A stretch of 36,007 nucleotides of DNA from a bacterium. GTDB taxonomy: Bacteria; Gemmatimonadota; Gemmatimonadetes; Gemmatimonadales; JACORV01. Shown piece by piece: positions 20,902 through 29,918 of this stretch; the stretch's first letter is position 1; the number at the start of each line of letters is the position of its first letter. Made by a program: the position numbers and the translations under genes. The notes under the pieces were generated by a model, which searched no databases, was not told the origin of the DNA, and saw only the letters and a list, made by a program, of their open reading frames with translations. Location of the stretch: assembly GCA_021787855.1 (NCBI GenBank), contig JAJYLI010000004.1, positions 1-36,007 of the forward strand. The letters are read 5' to 3'.

Positions 20902-22479
20902 ATGCCGCGGTCGTCGGGCCGCTCGTCGGCCCTGGTGGCCGCCGGCATCTTCCTGAGCCGCATCGCCGGCCTGATCCGCCAGGCCATCTTCGCGAACTAT
21001 CTCGGCCTCAGCTCCGTCGCCGACGCGGTCCAGCTCTCCTTCCGCATCCCCAACCTGCTGCAGAACCTGTTCGGCGAAGGCGTCCTGTCGGCGTCGTTCA
21101 TCCCGGTGTACGCCCGGCTCCTGGGCGAGGGGCGGGAGCGTGACGCGGGGCGGGTGGCCGGCGCCGTCGCGGGCCTGCTGGGGCTGCTCATGGCCGTGCT
21201 CGTCGCGGCCGGTGTGGGGGCCTCGCCGCTCCTGGTGACGGTCCTCGCGCCCGGCTTCGCGGGCGAGAAGCGCGAACTGACCATCACGCTGGTGCGGATC
21301 CTGTTCCCGGCGACCGGGATCCTGGTCCTCTCGGCCTGGTGTCTGGGGATCCTCAACAGCCACCGGAAGTTCTTCCTGGCCTACGCGGCGCCGGTGGCCT
21401 GGAACGCGGCGGTGATCGCCGCCGCGATCGCGGGGCGCCACGCGGCGGAGGCGCGGCTGGCGGTGATCATCGCCTGGGGCGCCGTCGCGGGGAGCCTGCT
21501 CCAGGTGGCGGTGCAGCTGCCCTCCGTCCTGGCGCTGGTCCGGGGCCTCAAGCTCAGCACCGGGACCCGGGATCCCGAGGCGCGGACGGTCCTCCGCAAC
21601 TTCGGGCCGGCCCTGATGGGGCGGGGCGTGAACCAGATCAGCGCCTACGTGGACTCGATCATCGCCAGCCTCCTGGGGAACAGCGCCGTGGCGGGGGTGG
21701 CGAACGCGCAGACGCTGTTCATGCTGCCCGTGAGCCTGTTCGGGATGTCCATCTCCGCCGCCGAGCTGCCGGAGATGTCCGCCGCGACGGGGAAGGGGGA
21801 AGCGCACGCGGCCGCGCTCCGGGCGCGGCTCGTGGGCGGGCTGCACCGGATGGCCTTCTTCATCGTCCCGTGCGCGGTGGGCTTCCTGCTCCTCGGCCAG
21901 GTCGTGGCCGCGGCGCTGTACCAGCGGGGGCGGTTCACGCTGGACGACAGCCGCTACGTGTGGGCCATTCTCGCCGGCTCGACCGTCGGGTTGCTGGCTT
22001 CGTCGTTGAGCCGGCTGCTGTCCAGCACGTTCTACGCGCTCGGCGATACCCGCACGCCGCTGCGCTACGCCGTCGTCCGGGTAGCGCTCACGACGGCGCT
22101 GGGCTTCTCCTGTGCCCTCCTGCTGCCTCCGTGGCTGGGCATCGAGCTCAGGTGGGGCGCCGTCGGGCTCACGGCCAGCGCGGGCTTCTCGGCCTGGGTG
22201 GAGTTCGTGCTCCTCCGCCGCGCCCTCCGCGGGCGGATCGGGACCGCCGAGTTCGAGCCCTGGTACCTGGTCAAGCTGTGGGGCACCGCGCTGGTGGCGG
22301 GGGCCGTGGGCCTGGCCCTGTGGCGCGCGACCACGCTGGGGCCTGTGGTGACCGGCACCCTCGTGCTGCTGCCCTACGCGGCCGTCTACGCCGCGCTGAC
22401 CCTCGCGCTGCGCATCCCCACCGCGTGGGAGATTCTGCGGGCGGCAAGGAAGTTGGCCGCCGCGCCCACCGGATCGTGA
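20902..22479 (+). CDS. murJ: Lipid II flippase MurJ
   Basis: 'AAGIFLSRIAGLIRQAIFANYLG', 'ADAVQLSFRIPNLLQNLFGEGVLSASFIPVYARLL', multiple TM helices. Confidence 0.94.
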   Translation: MPRSSGRSSALVAAGIFLSRIAGLIRQAIFANYLGLSSVADAVQLSFRIPNLLQNLFGEGVLSASFIPVYARLLGEGRERDAGRVAGAVAGLLGLLMAVLVAAGVGASPLLVTVLAPGFAGEKRELTITLVRILFPATGILVLSAWCLGILNSHRKFFLAYAAPVAWNAAVIAAAIAGRHAAEARLAVIIAWGAVAGSLLQVAVQLPSVLALVRGLKLSTGTRDPEARTVLRNFGPALMGRGVNQISAYVDSIIASLLGNSAVAGVANAQTLFMLPVSLFGMSISAAELPEMSAATGKGEAHAAALRARLVGGLHRMAFFIVPCAVGFLLLGQVVAAALYQRGRFTLDDSRYVWAILAGSTVGLLASSLSRLLSSTFYALGDTRTPLRYAVVRVALTTALGFSCALLLPPWLGIELRWGAVGLTASAGFSAWVEFVLLRRALRGRIGTAEFEPWYLVKLWGTALVAGAVGLALWRATTLGPVVTGTLVLLPYAAVYAALTLALRIPTAWEILRAARKLAAAPTGS

Positions 22480-22555
22480 GTCCGTCTCGCGACCACCGCG
22501 TGGGAGATGCTGCGGGCGGCAAGGAAGTTGGCCGCCGCGCCCACCGCGCCGTGAG
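22418..22555 (+). repeat. 75-bp-period tandem duplication of the murJ 3' end (two copies; second copy intergenic)
   Basis: 54-bp blocks 22418-22471 and 22493-22546 differ at one base (gattctg/gatgctg); both copies are followed shortly by 'gtgag' containing the same in-frame TGA. Confidence 0.95.
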
Positions 22556-22596
22556 CGCCTCCCGCCACCGCCGTCCGCTTCGCCGCCTGGTCCCGC

Positions 22597-24411
22597 GTGC
22601 CTGACGCGGCGCTCCTGAAGAAGCTCGACGGGCTCCCCGATGGGCCCGGTGTCTATCTGTGGAAGGACGCCGGCGGCGCGGTGCTGTACGTCGGGAAGGC
22701 GAACAGCCTGCGGGACCGGGTGCGGTGGTACCTGGGGGACGAGGCGGCGGCGAACCCGCGGCTCGCGATGCTGGTCGCGCGGATCGCGGACCTCGACACG
22801 ATCGTGGTGCAGAGCTCCAAGCAGGCGCTGCTGCTGGAGAACAACCTCATCAAGGAGTACCACCCGCGGTTCAACGTGAACCTGCGGGACGACAAGCGGT
22901 ATCCGTGGCTCGCGGTGACCGTCCAGGAGCCGTTCCCGCGGATCCTGGTGACGCGGCAGGCCTCCGACGACGGCGCGCGCTACTTCGGGCCGTACACCGA
23001 CGTGGGCGCGCTGCGCCGGACGCTGCGCCTGATCCGCCGCGTGTTCACGGTGCGCTCCTGCCACTACGACCTGCCCCGGGACGCGCCCGACCGGCCGTGC
23101 CTCGACTACCACATCAGCAAGTGCCGCGCCCCGTGCGTGGGCTTCGAGTCGCGGGAGGCGTACGGCGCGATGATCCGCGACGTGCTGCTGTTCCTCGAGG
23201 GGAAGACGGTCGAGGTGCGGCAGCGCTTCCGGGAGCGGATGGCGGAGGCGTCGCGCGCCACGGACTACGAGCTGGCCGCCGAGCTGCGGGACGCGCTGGC
23301 CCGGATGGACCAGATCGAGGAGCCGCCCACGGTCGAGCGGGTGGAGGGGGGCGACAGCGACGCCATCGGCCTGGCGCGCGACGAGGACGACGCGTGCGCC
23401 GTGGTGCTGCGGGTGCGGGGCGGGAAGGTGCTGGGCACGGAGCACACCTTCCTGGAGGGCGTCGAGGGGGTGCCCGAGCCCGACGTGCTCACCGCGTTCA
23501 TCGTGCGCTACTACCTGCCGCGCGAGCGGCGGGCGCGGGTGGTCCACCTCCCGTTCCCGCCGGCCGACGAGGCCGAGCTGACCGAGGCGCTCGGTGAGGC
23601 GCGCTGGGGCGTGCCGGCGCGGGGCCACGGGCGACGGCTGGTGGACCTGGCGGATCAGAACGCCCGGCACCTGCTGGAGACGCTGCGCCTGGAGACGTTC
23701 GAGGGCGCCGAGCGCGCCGAGGACCCGGTGTACGCGCTGGGGCGCGACCTCGGGCTCTCCGCGGTGCCGCGCACGCTGGTCTGCGTGGACATCAGCACGT
23801 CGCAGGGCCGCGACACCGTGGGCTCCGTGGTGTGGTTCGAGAACGGGCGGCCCAAGCGGGGCGAGTACCGCACCTTCAAGATCCAGGCGACCCAGGGGCA
23901 GGACGACTTCGCCGCCATGCACGAGGTCGTGCAGCGCTACCTCACCCGCCGGGTGAACGAGTCTCGGCCGCTGCCCGACCTGGTGGTGGTGGACGGCGGC
24001 CGCGGCCAGCTCAACGCGGCGCTCGCGGCCGTCCGGGACGCGGGTCTGGCGGAAGCCGCGCTGCCCCTGGCCTCGCTGGCCAAGCGCGAGGAGGAAGTGT
24101 ACCTGCCCGCGCGCGAGGAACCGCTGCGGCTGCCGCGGCGCAGCCCGGGCTTGAAGCTCCTGCAGCGGGCCCGCGACGAGGCCCACCGCGTCGCCGTCGG
24201 ATTCAACCGCCGCCGCCGCGCCGCGCGCACGTTGACGTCCGAGCTGCTGGCCGTCCCCGGCATCGGGCCGAAGCGGCGCGGGGCCCTGCTGGAGCGCTTC
24301 GGCTCCCTGGCGGGCGTGCGGTCCGCCTCGATCGCGGAGCTGGCCAGCGTGCCGGGCATCTCCCGCGCGCTGGCCGAGCGCCTGCGCACCCACCTTCACC
24401 AGTCGAGCTGA
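22597..24411 (+). CDS. uvrC: Excinuclease ABC subunit C
   Basis: GIY-YIG 'GPGVYLWKDAGGAVLYVGKANSLRDRVRWYL', UVR motif 'TDYELAAELRDALARMDQIEE', RNase H-like 'VCVDISTSQGRDTVGSVVWFENGRPKRGEYRTF', HhH C-terminus. Confidence 0.97.
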   Translation: MPDAALLKKLDGLPDGPGVYLWKDAGGAVLYVGKANSLRDRVRWYLGDEAAANPRLAMLVARIADLDTIVVQSSKQALLLENNLIKEYHPRFNVNLRDDKRYPWLAVTVQEPFPRILVTRQASDDGARYFGPYTDVGALRRTLRLIRRVFTVRSCHYDLPRDAPDRPCLDYHISKCRAPCVGFESREAYGAMIRDVLLFLEGKTVEVRQRFRERMAEASRATDYELAAELRDALARMDQIEEPPTVERVEGGDSDAIGLARDEDDACAVVLRVRGGKVLGTEHTFLEGVEGVPEPDVLTAFIVRYYLPRERRARVVHLPFPPADEAELTEALGEARWGVPARGHGRRLVDLADQNARHLLETLRLETFEGAERAEDPVYALGRDLGLSAVPRTLVCVDISTSQGRDTVGSVVWFENGRPKRGEYRTFKIQATQGQDDFAAMHEVVQRYLTRRVNESRPLPDLVVVDGGRGQLNAALAAVRDAGLAEAALPLASLAKREEEVYLPAREEPLRLPRRSPGLKLLQRARDEAHRVAVGFNRRRRAARTLTSELLAVPGIGPKRRGALLERFGSLAGVRSASIAELASVPGISRALAERLRTHLHQSS

Positions 24412-24413
24412 CC

Positions 24414-25574
24414 ATGCCGGAGTGGAGCCTGGAGTGTTCCGGGTGCGGCCGCCACCGCGATGCCGCGGGACTGCCCACCGTCTGCGAGAGCTGCGGCGCG
24501 CCGTGGCTGGTGCGTTACCCCCGCCCGGTGAGCCGCGACGCGAAGGACGCGCTCGCGGCTCGGCCCGGGGGAGGGATGTGGCGCTACCGCGCCCTGCTGC
24601 CGCTCGAGCCGGGCGAGGAGCCCGTGACGCTGGGCGAGGGGGGCACGCCCCTGCTGCCGGCGCCGCGCCTGGGGGAGGCGCTGGGCGCGTCCGACCTGTG
24701 GATCAAGGACGAGGCGGCCAATCCCACGGGCTCGTTCAAGGCGCGCGGCCTCGCGGCGGCCGTCACCCGGGCCTGGCTGGGCGGCGCCCGCACGTTCGTG
24801 CTGCCCACGGCCGGCAACGCCGGGGTGGCGGCCGCGGCCTACGGCGCCCGGGCCGGCGCGCGGGTGCGCGTCTACGCGCCGCGCTCGACGCCCCGTCCCC
24901 TGCTGGGGCAGATCGCCGCCTACGGGGCGGAGCTGCACCTGGTGGACGGGCACATCGGCGACTGCGGGACCCTCGCCAAGGCCTTCGCCGCGGAGACCGG
25001 CGCCATGGACCTCTCCACGCTGCGCGAGCCGTACCGCATCGAGGGCAAGAAGACGCTGGGCCTGGAGATTGCAGAGCAGCTCGGCTGGCACCTCCCCGCC
25101 GCGATCGTCTATCCCACCGGCGGTGGAACGGGCCTGATCGGGATGTGGAAGGCCTTTCTGGAGCTGATCGAGGCCGGCTGGGTCCGAGGCCCGATGCCGC
25201 GCCTGTTCTCGGTGCAGGCGGCCGGCTGTGCGCCGGTGGTGCGCGCCGCGGAGGCGGGGGCGCGACGCTGCGAGGCCTGGCCCGATCCCCAGACGGTGGC
25301 GAGCGGCCTCCGCGTGCCGAACCCCCTGGGTGGCTCCCTGATGCTGCGAGCCCTCGAGGAGAGCCGGGGTGGGGCGGTGGCGGTGTCCGACCCCGACCTC
25401 GTGGCCGCCGCCGGTCTCATGGCCAGCCTGGCCGGCGTGGACGCCTGTCCGGAGGGGGGCGCGGCCGCCGCGGCGGTTCGGGCCCTGGTGGAGCGGGGGA
25501 CCCTCGGGCGTTTGGAGCGGATCGTGATCTTCAATACCGGGGCCGGCGTGCTGTATGGGAGGGACTTCAAGTAA
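24414..25574 (+). CDS. thrC: Threonine synthase (PLP-dependent, N-terminal zinc ribbon)
   Basis: 'LECSGCGRH...CESCGAPW' ribbon; PLP motif 'KDEAANPTGSFKARGLAAAVTRAW'; 'VYPTGGGTGLIGMWKAF'. Confidence 0.9.
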   Translation: MPEWSLECSGCGRHRDAAGLPTVCESCGAPWLVRYPRPVSRDAKDALAARPGGGMWRYRALLPLEPGEEPVTLGEGGTPLLPAPRLGEALGASDLWIKDEAANPTGSFKARGLAAAVTRAWLGGARTFVLPTAGNAGVAAAAYGARAGARVRVYAPRSTPRPLLGQIAAYGAELHLVDGHIGDCGTLAKAFAAETGAMDLSTLREPYRIEGKKTLGLEIAEQLGWHLPAAIVYPTGGGTGLIGMWKAFLELIEAGWVRGPMPRLFSVQAAGCAPVVRAAEAGARRCEAWPDPQTVASGLRVPNPLGGSLMLRALEESRGGAVAVSDPDLVAAAGLMASLAGVDACPEGGAAAAAVRALVERGTLGRLERIVIFNTGAGVLYGRDFK

Positions 25575-25651
25575 GGTGTTGACGGAGCGGTCTAACTCGT
25601 GGATCTTTACACACTTGAGTGCCTTGACCTCACGGGAGAGAGAGGGGTACG

Positions 25652-27130
25652 ATGGCCCGTAGTTCGACTCTGGTCGCGCCGCTCGCGGCGCTTGCCTTGA
25701 CCTTCACCGCCATGGCGGCACGGGCGCAGAACTCGCCGTTGCCGCAGTGCGAGCATCTCAAGTATGGCAGCGACTTCCGCCTGAACGGAGCCGAGCTGCA
25801 CTTCAATCAGGCCGAGCAGACGCAGTATCCCGATGATCGCGCCAACCAGCTCAAGGACGTCTTCCGCCTGCTGGGCGAGGTGGCCCAGCATCACGCGGGC
25901 GACCCGGCGACGCTGTGGTTCCTGTACGGCAGGGCGTACGCGCTGAACCACGACCTGGTGGGGGCCGATTCGGCCTGGTCCAAGGCGGAGGCGCTGACGG
26001 ACGCGGACTGCAAGGCGACCATGGAGCGGCTGCGCCACAACGCCTGGGTGCCGATCTACAACGACGGCGTCGAGGCGATGAACGCGCAGCACCTGGATTC
26101 GGCGCTGGCGCTGTTCCGGGAGGCCAACGGCATCTACCGCACCTCGCCGACGGCGTTCTACAACATGGCGATGATCTTCGTGCAGCAGAGCTCGGCGGCG
26201 ACCACGCCGGAGGCGGTGACGGCGCTGACGGACAGCGCGGTCAAGTACTTCCGGGCGGCGGCGGACGCGAGCACGGATCCCCGGTTCGCCGACGCGCGGG
26301 AGACCGCCCTGTTCAACGCGGCGCGGCTGCTGCACCGGGAGGCGCTGGACAGCGGGTCGGTGCACGCGGAGGCGACCCGGAAGGGCGTGCCCGACAGCGC
26401 GGTGAGCAATGCGCGGCTGCGCGCGGCGCTGGCGGCGTACCAGGACGCGCTGGCGGTGAAGCCGCACGACCTCACGGCGCAGGCCAGCGTGGCGGGCCTG
26501 CTGACGGCGCTGGGGCGGGAGGCCGCGGCGCGCGCGGTGTACGACACGATGCTGGCGCACAGCGACTCGGTGGACGCCGCCGACCTGTTCGACGCGGGCG
26601 CGGCGCTGGTCCGGACCGAGCGCTACGACCTGGGCGCGCGCTTCATCGAGCGGGGTCTCAGCAAGAACAAGTGCGACCGGGACGCGCTGTTCAACCTGGC
26701 CAACGCGTACATGGGCGCCAAGGACTCGGTGCGGATGCTCGCCACCGCCAAGCAGCTGGTGGCGCAGGACTCGATGCACCGCTCGTCGCTGCAGCTGCTG
26801 GCGCGGGCCTACCAGGACAACGGGCTGAAGGATTCGACGCTGAACGTCCTGCTGCGCGCGGATTCGATGCCCTGGGAGATCACGGAGCTCGACTTCTCCA
26901 CCACCGACACGTCGGCGTCGGTACACGCCATCGTGACGAACCTCCAGTCACAGATCATCAAGGGGTTCCCGCTGTCCATCGTGTTCATGGACGGGACGTG
27001 CCAGCCGGTGGCGACCAAGCAGGTGCTGCTGCCGGACCTCAACGCGAGCGGGAGTCCGGGTCAGGCGTACGACTTCACGGTGACGGCCAGCGGTCGGGGG
27101 ATCGCCGCCTGGAAGTACCAGACGAACTGA
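25652..27130 (+). CDS. Secreted TPR-repeat protein with C-terminal beta-sandwich-like (possibly FxLYD-like) domain, function unknown
   Basis: Signal peptide 'MARSSTLVAPLAALALTFTAMAARAQ'; TPR-like helices; C-terminal 'ASVHAIVTNLQSQIIKGFPLSIVFMDGTCQPVATKQVLLPDLNASGSPGQAYDFTVTASGRGIAAWKYQTN'. Purine-rich RBS 'gggagagagagggg' upstream. Confidence 0.8.
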   Translation: MARSSTLVAPLAALALTFTAMAARAQNSPLPQCEHLKYGSDFRLNGAELHFNQAEQTQYPDDRANQLKDVFRLLGEVAQHHAGDPATLWFLYGRAYALNHDLVGADSAWSKAEALTDADCKATMERLRHNAWVPIYNDGVEAMNAQHLDSALALFREANGIYRTSPTAFYNMAMIFVQQSSAATTPEAVTALTDSAVKYFRAAADASTDPRFADARETALFNAARLLHREALDSGSVHAEATRKGVPDSAVSNARLRAALAAYQDALAVKPHDLTAQASVAGLLTALGREAAARAVYDTMLAHSDSVDAADLFDAGAALVRTERYDLGARFIERGLSKNKCDRDALFNLANAYMGAKDSVRMLATAKQLVAQDSMHRSSLQLLARAYQDNGLKDSTLNVLLRADSMPWEITELDFSTTDTSASVHAIVTNLQSQIIKGFPLSIVFMDGTCQPVATKQVLLPDLNASGSPGQAYDFTVTASGRGIAAWKYQTN

Positions 27131-27175
27131 TTATGATTCCTCGGGGGCGGGGACTCGGACGGTTCCGCCCCTCGC

Positions 27176-27247
<72 letters not shown>

Positions 27248-27254
27248 CCTCGCA

Positions 27255-27289
27255 GGCGGGGGAGGGTCCCCAGGGGGCCCGCCCCCGCC
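27255..27289 (+). terminator. Candidate hairpin downstream of tRNA-Gly (8-bp GC stem, weak T run after it)
   Basis: GGCGGGGG (27255-27262) pairs with CCCCCGCC (27282-27289); followed by 'gtcgtttcc', so no strong U-tract. Confidence 0.4.
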
Positions 27290-27310
27290 GTCGTTTCCGG
27301 TAGGGGTCCG

Positions 27311-28588
27311 ATGGTCAGGGTGGCGGCGGTGGCGCCCGACTCGCTGGGCTCGCGGCTCGGTCTCGCGCCGGGCGACGAGCTGCTGGCGGTGGGTGGCCGG
27401 GAGCTGGTGGACTTCCTGGACTGGGAGTTCCTGAGCGCGGACGACGTGCTCGAGCTCCGCGTGCGGACGGCCGCGGGCCGCGAGCGGGTGCTGGAGGTGG
27501 AGCGACCCGAGGGGCTCCCCTGGGGCGTGGTGCTGGACCCGCCCAAGATCCGCCGCTGCAACAACCGCTGCGACTTCTGCTTCGTGGACGGCAACCCCGC
27601 CGGGGCGCGCAAGCCGCTGTTCATCCGCGACGACGACTACCGGCTGAGCTTCCGGTACGGCAACTTCGCCACGCTCTCCAATCTCAAGGACAAGGACGTC
27701 CGCCGGATCCTGGAGTACCGGCTGTCGCCGCTGTACGTCTCGGTGCACGCGACCGATCCGGCCATCCGCCGGCAGGTGCTGCGGAACGCGAAGGCGCCGG
27801 AGATCCTGCCGCAGCTCGAGCGGTTCGCGGCGGAGGGCATCCGGTTCCACACCCAGATCGTGATGGTTCCCGGGCTCAACGACGGCGCGGTGCTGGAGCG
27901 CACCCTGGCCGACTTGTACGCGTGCGGCGCGTCGGTCCTGAGCGTGTCGGTGGTGCCGGTGGCGCTCACCGCGTACTCCCGCCACGACCTGGTGCGCGCG
28001 CCCGCGGGGCCGGAGGCGCGCGACGCGCTGGCGTCGGTGGAACGGTGGGCGGCGCGGGCCCGGCGCGAGCGCGGCCACGGCTGGGTATACGGCTCGGACG
28101 AGCTGTACCAGCGGGCCGGCGAGCCGTTTCCGCCGGCGGAGGCGTACGACGGCTTCGAGCAGGTGGAGAACGGCGTGGGCGCGGTCCGCTGGCTGGAGGG
28201 CCTGGTGGCGGCCGAAGCCGCGGCGCTGCCCGACCTGAGCGGCCGGCGCGTGCTGGTGCTGACGGGCGCCGCGATGGGACCGTTGATGCCCTCGGTGCTG
28301 GAGGCGGTCGCGCGCGCCACGGGGGCGTCGCTGGAGTGCGTGGTGCTGGAGAACAGCTTCTTCGGACCCACGGTCACCACGGCCGGCCTGCTGCCGGGCG
28401 CCGCGTTCGCCGGGGCGCTGGCGGGCCGGGCGGACTACGACCTGGCGCTGCTGCCGGCCGAGGCGGTCAACGAGGACGGAGTGTTCGTGGACGACCTGGG
28501 GCTGGCGGAGGTGGTGGCGGCGGCGCGGGCGCCGCTGAAGCTGTCCTATCACTTCACCGACGCCCTGGGCGCCGAGGTGGCGGCGTGA
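27311..28588 (+). CDS. PDZ-like + radical SAM + DUF512 protein, function unknown
   Basis: N-terminal PDZ-like 'PDSLGSRLGLAPGDELLAVGGRELVDFLDWEF'; Cx3Cx2C 'CNNRCDFCFVDGNPAGARKPLFIRDDDYRLSFRYGNFATLSNL'; 'HTQIVMVPGLNDG'; C-terminal 'ENSFFGPTVTTAGLLPG'. Confidence 0.88.
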   Translation: MVRVAAVAPDSLGSRLGLAPGDELLAVGGRELVDFLDWEFLSADDVLELRVRTAAGRERVLEVERPEGLPWGVVLDPPKIRRCNNRCDFCFVDGNPAGARKPLFIRDDDYRLSFRYGNFATLSNLKDKDVRRILEYRLSPLYVSVHATDPAIRRQVLRNAKAPEILPQLERFAAEGIRFHTQIVMVPGLNDGAVLERTLADLYACGASVLSVSVVPVALTAYSRHDLVRAPAGPEARDALASVERWAARARRERGHGWVYGSDELYQRAGEPFPPAEAYDGFEQVENGVGAVRWLEGLVAAEAAALPDLSGRRVLVLTGAAMGPLMPSVLEAVARATGASLECVVLENSFFGPTVTTAGLLPGAAFAGALAGRADYDLALLPAEAVNEDGVFVDDLGLAEVVAAARAPLKLSYHFTDALGAEVAA

Positions 28589-29916
28589 GCACCGCGACGG
28601 TGGCCATCATCGGGCGTCCCAACGTGGGCAAGTCCACGCTGTTCAACCGGATCGTGGGCGGCCGCGCGGCGATCGTGGACGAGCGCCCGGGCTCGACCCG
28701 CGACCGCCACTTCGGCAAGACGGAGTGGAATGGGCGCGAGTTCTGGGTGGTGGATACCGGCGGCCTGCTGCCGTCGTCGGGCGAGCCGATGGACGCGGCC
28801 ATCCGCCGGCAGGTGGAGCTCGCGGTGGCGGCCGCCGACGTGGTGCTGCTGCTGACGGACGTGGAGGTGGGGCCGGCGCCGGCGGACCAGGAGATCGCGG
28901 AGTTCCTGCGCGGGCGCGGCAAACCGGTGCTGCTGGTGGTGAACAAGGCGGACGCGCTGGCGCGGGAGACGCGGCATCTGGCGTTCTGGGAGCTGGGCCT
29001 GGGCGAGCCGCGGCCGGTCTCGGCGGGCACGGGCAAGGGGGTCGGGGACCTGCTGGACGAGGTGGTGGCGGCGCTGCCGGCGTCGGAGCCGGCCGCGGCG
29101 GCCGACGCCATCGCGGTGGCCGTGATCGGGCGCCCGAACGTGGGCAAGTCGAGCCTGGTGAACCGGATGCTGGGCGAGGAGCGCCTGATCGTGTCGGCCG
29201 TGCCGGGCACCACGCGCGACGCGATTGACACGCGGCTGGATTTCGCCGGGCGCGCGCTCACCCTGGTGGACACGGCGGGGCTCAGGCGGCGCGGGAAGAT
29301 TGACGAGGCGGTGGAGTTCTACGCGCTGCTGCGGACCCAGCGGGCGATCGAGCGGGCGGACGTCTGCGTGATCGTGGTGGACGCGGCGGAGGGCCTGCAC
29401 GGACGGGACCTGCGGGTGGCCGGCCAGGCGTGGGACGCGGGGACCGGGCTGGTGGTGGCCGTGAACAAGTGGGACCTGGTCGCGAAGGACAGCGACACGG
29501 CGGAGGCGGGGCGCCGCGAGGCGGTGGAGCGCGCGCCGTTCCTGGCGGACGTGCCGTTCGTGTACGTGTCGGCGCTCTCCGGGCAGCGGGTGAGCAAGGT
29601 GCTGGAGACCGTGGTGGAGGTGGCGGACGCGCGCCGCAGCCGGGTGCAGACGGCGGAGGTGAACCGGGCCATCCAGGAGCTGGTGGGCGAGCGGCAGCCG
29701 CCCCAGGCCGGGGGCGCGGAGGTGAAGCTGCTGTACGGCTCGCAGATCGGCGAGGCGCCGCCGACCTTCGCCATCGTGACCTCGCGGCCGGACGAGATTC
29801 CGGATTCGTACCGCCGCTTCGTGGTCGGCCGGCTGCGGGAGCGGTTCGGGTTCGTGGGAACCCCGATCCGGCTGCGGTTCACCCGGCGCCGCCGCGCCGG
29901 GAGGGGGGCGGCCTGA
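28585..29916 (+). CDS. der: Ribosome biogenesis GTPase Der (EngA)
   Basis: Two G domains: 'IIGRPNVGKSTLFNRIVGGRAAIVDERPGSTRD' and 'VIGRPNVGKSSLVNRMLGEERLIVSAVPGTTRDAIDT'; KH-like C-terminus. Confidence 0.97.
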   Translation: MSTATVAIIGRPNVGKSTLFNRIVGGRAAIVDERPGSTRDRHFGKTEWNGREFWVVDTGGLLPSSGEPMDAAIRRQVELAVAAADVVLLLTDVEVGPAPADQEIAEFLRGRGKPVLLVVNKADALARETRHLAFWELGLGEPRPVSAGTGKGVGDLLDEVVAALPASEPAAAADAIAVAVIGRPNVGKSSLVNRMLGEERLIVSAVPGTTRDAIDTRLDFAGRALTLVDTAGLRRRGKIDEAVEFYALLRTQRAIERADVCVIVVDAAEGLHGRDLRVAGQAWDAGTGLVVAVNKWDLVAKDSDTAEAGRREAVERAPFLADVPFVYVSALSGQRVSKVLETVVEVADARRSRVQTAEVNRAIQELVGERQPPQAGGAEVKLLYGSQIGEAPPTFAIVTSRPDEIPDSYRRFVVGRLRERFGFVGTPIRLRFTRRRRAGRGAA

Positions 29917-29918
29917 GC

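Noticed and set aside
22493-22567. Second copy of the murJ tail considered as a CRISPR-like repeat or small gene
   Set aside because: Only two copies, and the period is explained by simple tandem duplication of coding sequence; no start codon or RBS supports an independent ORF.
20896-24399. 1167-aa ORF on the minus strand, the longest in the track
   Set aside because: Spans antisense of murJ and uvrC, both strongly supported; composition (RHPGQ-rich) typical of a GC-driven spurious frame.
25579-25610. TTGACG followed by 'gatctttacac' as a promoter for the TPR gene
   Set aside because: -35 is plausible but no convincing -10 at 16-18 bp spacing; left unannotated.
25624-25653. TTGACC-18 bp-TACGAT promoter-like pair before the TPR gene
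   Set aside because: The -10 would overlap the ATG at 25652, and the purine-rich RBS supports that ATG; likely coincidence.
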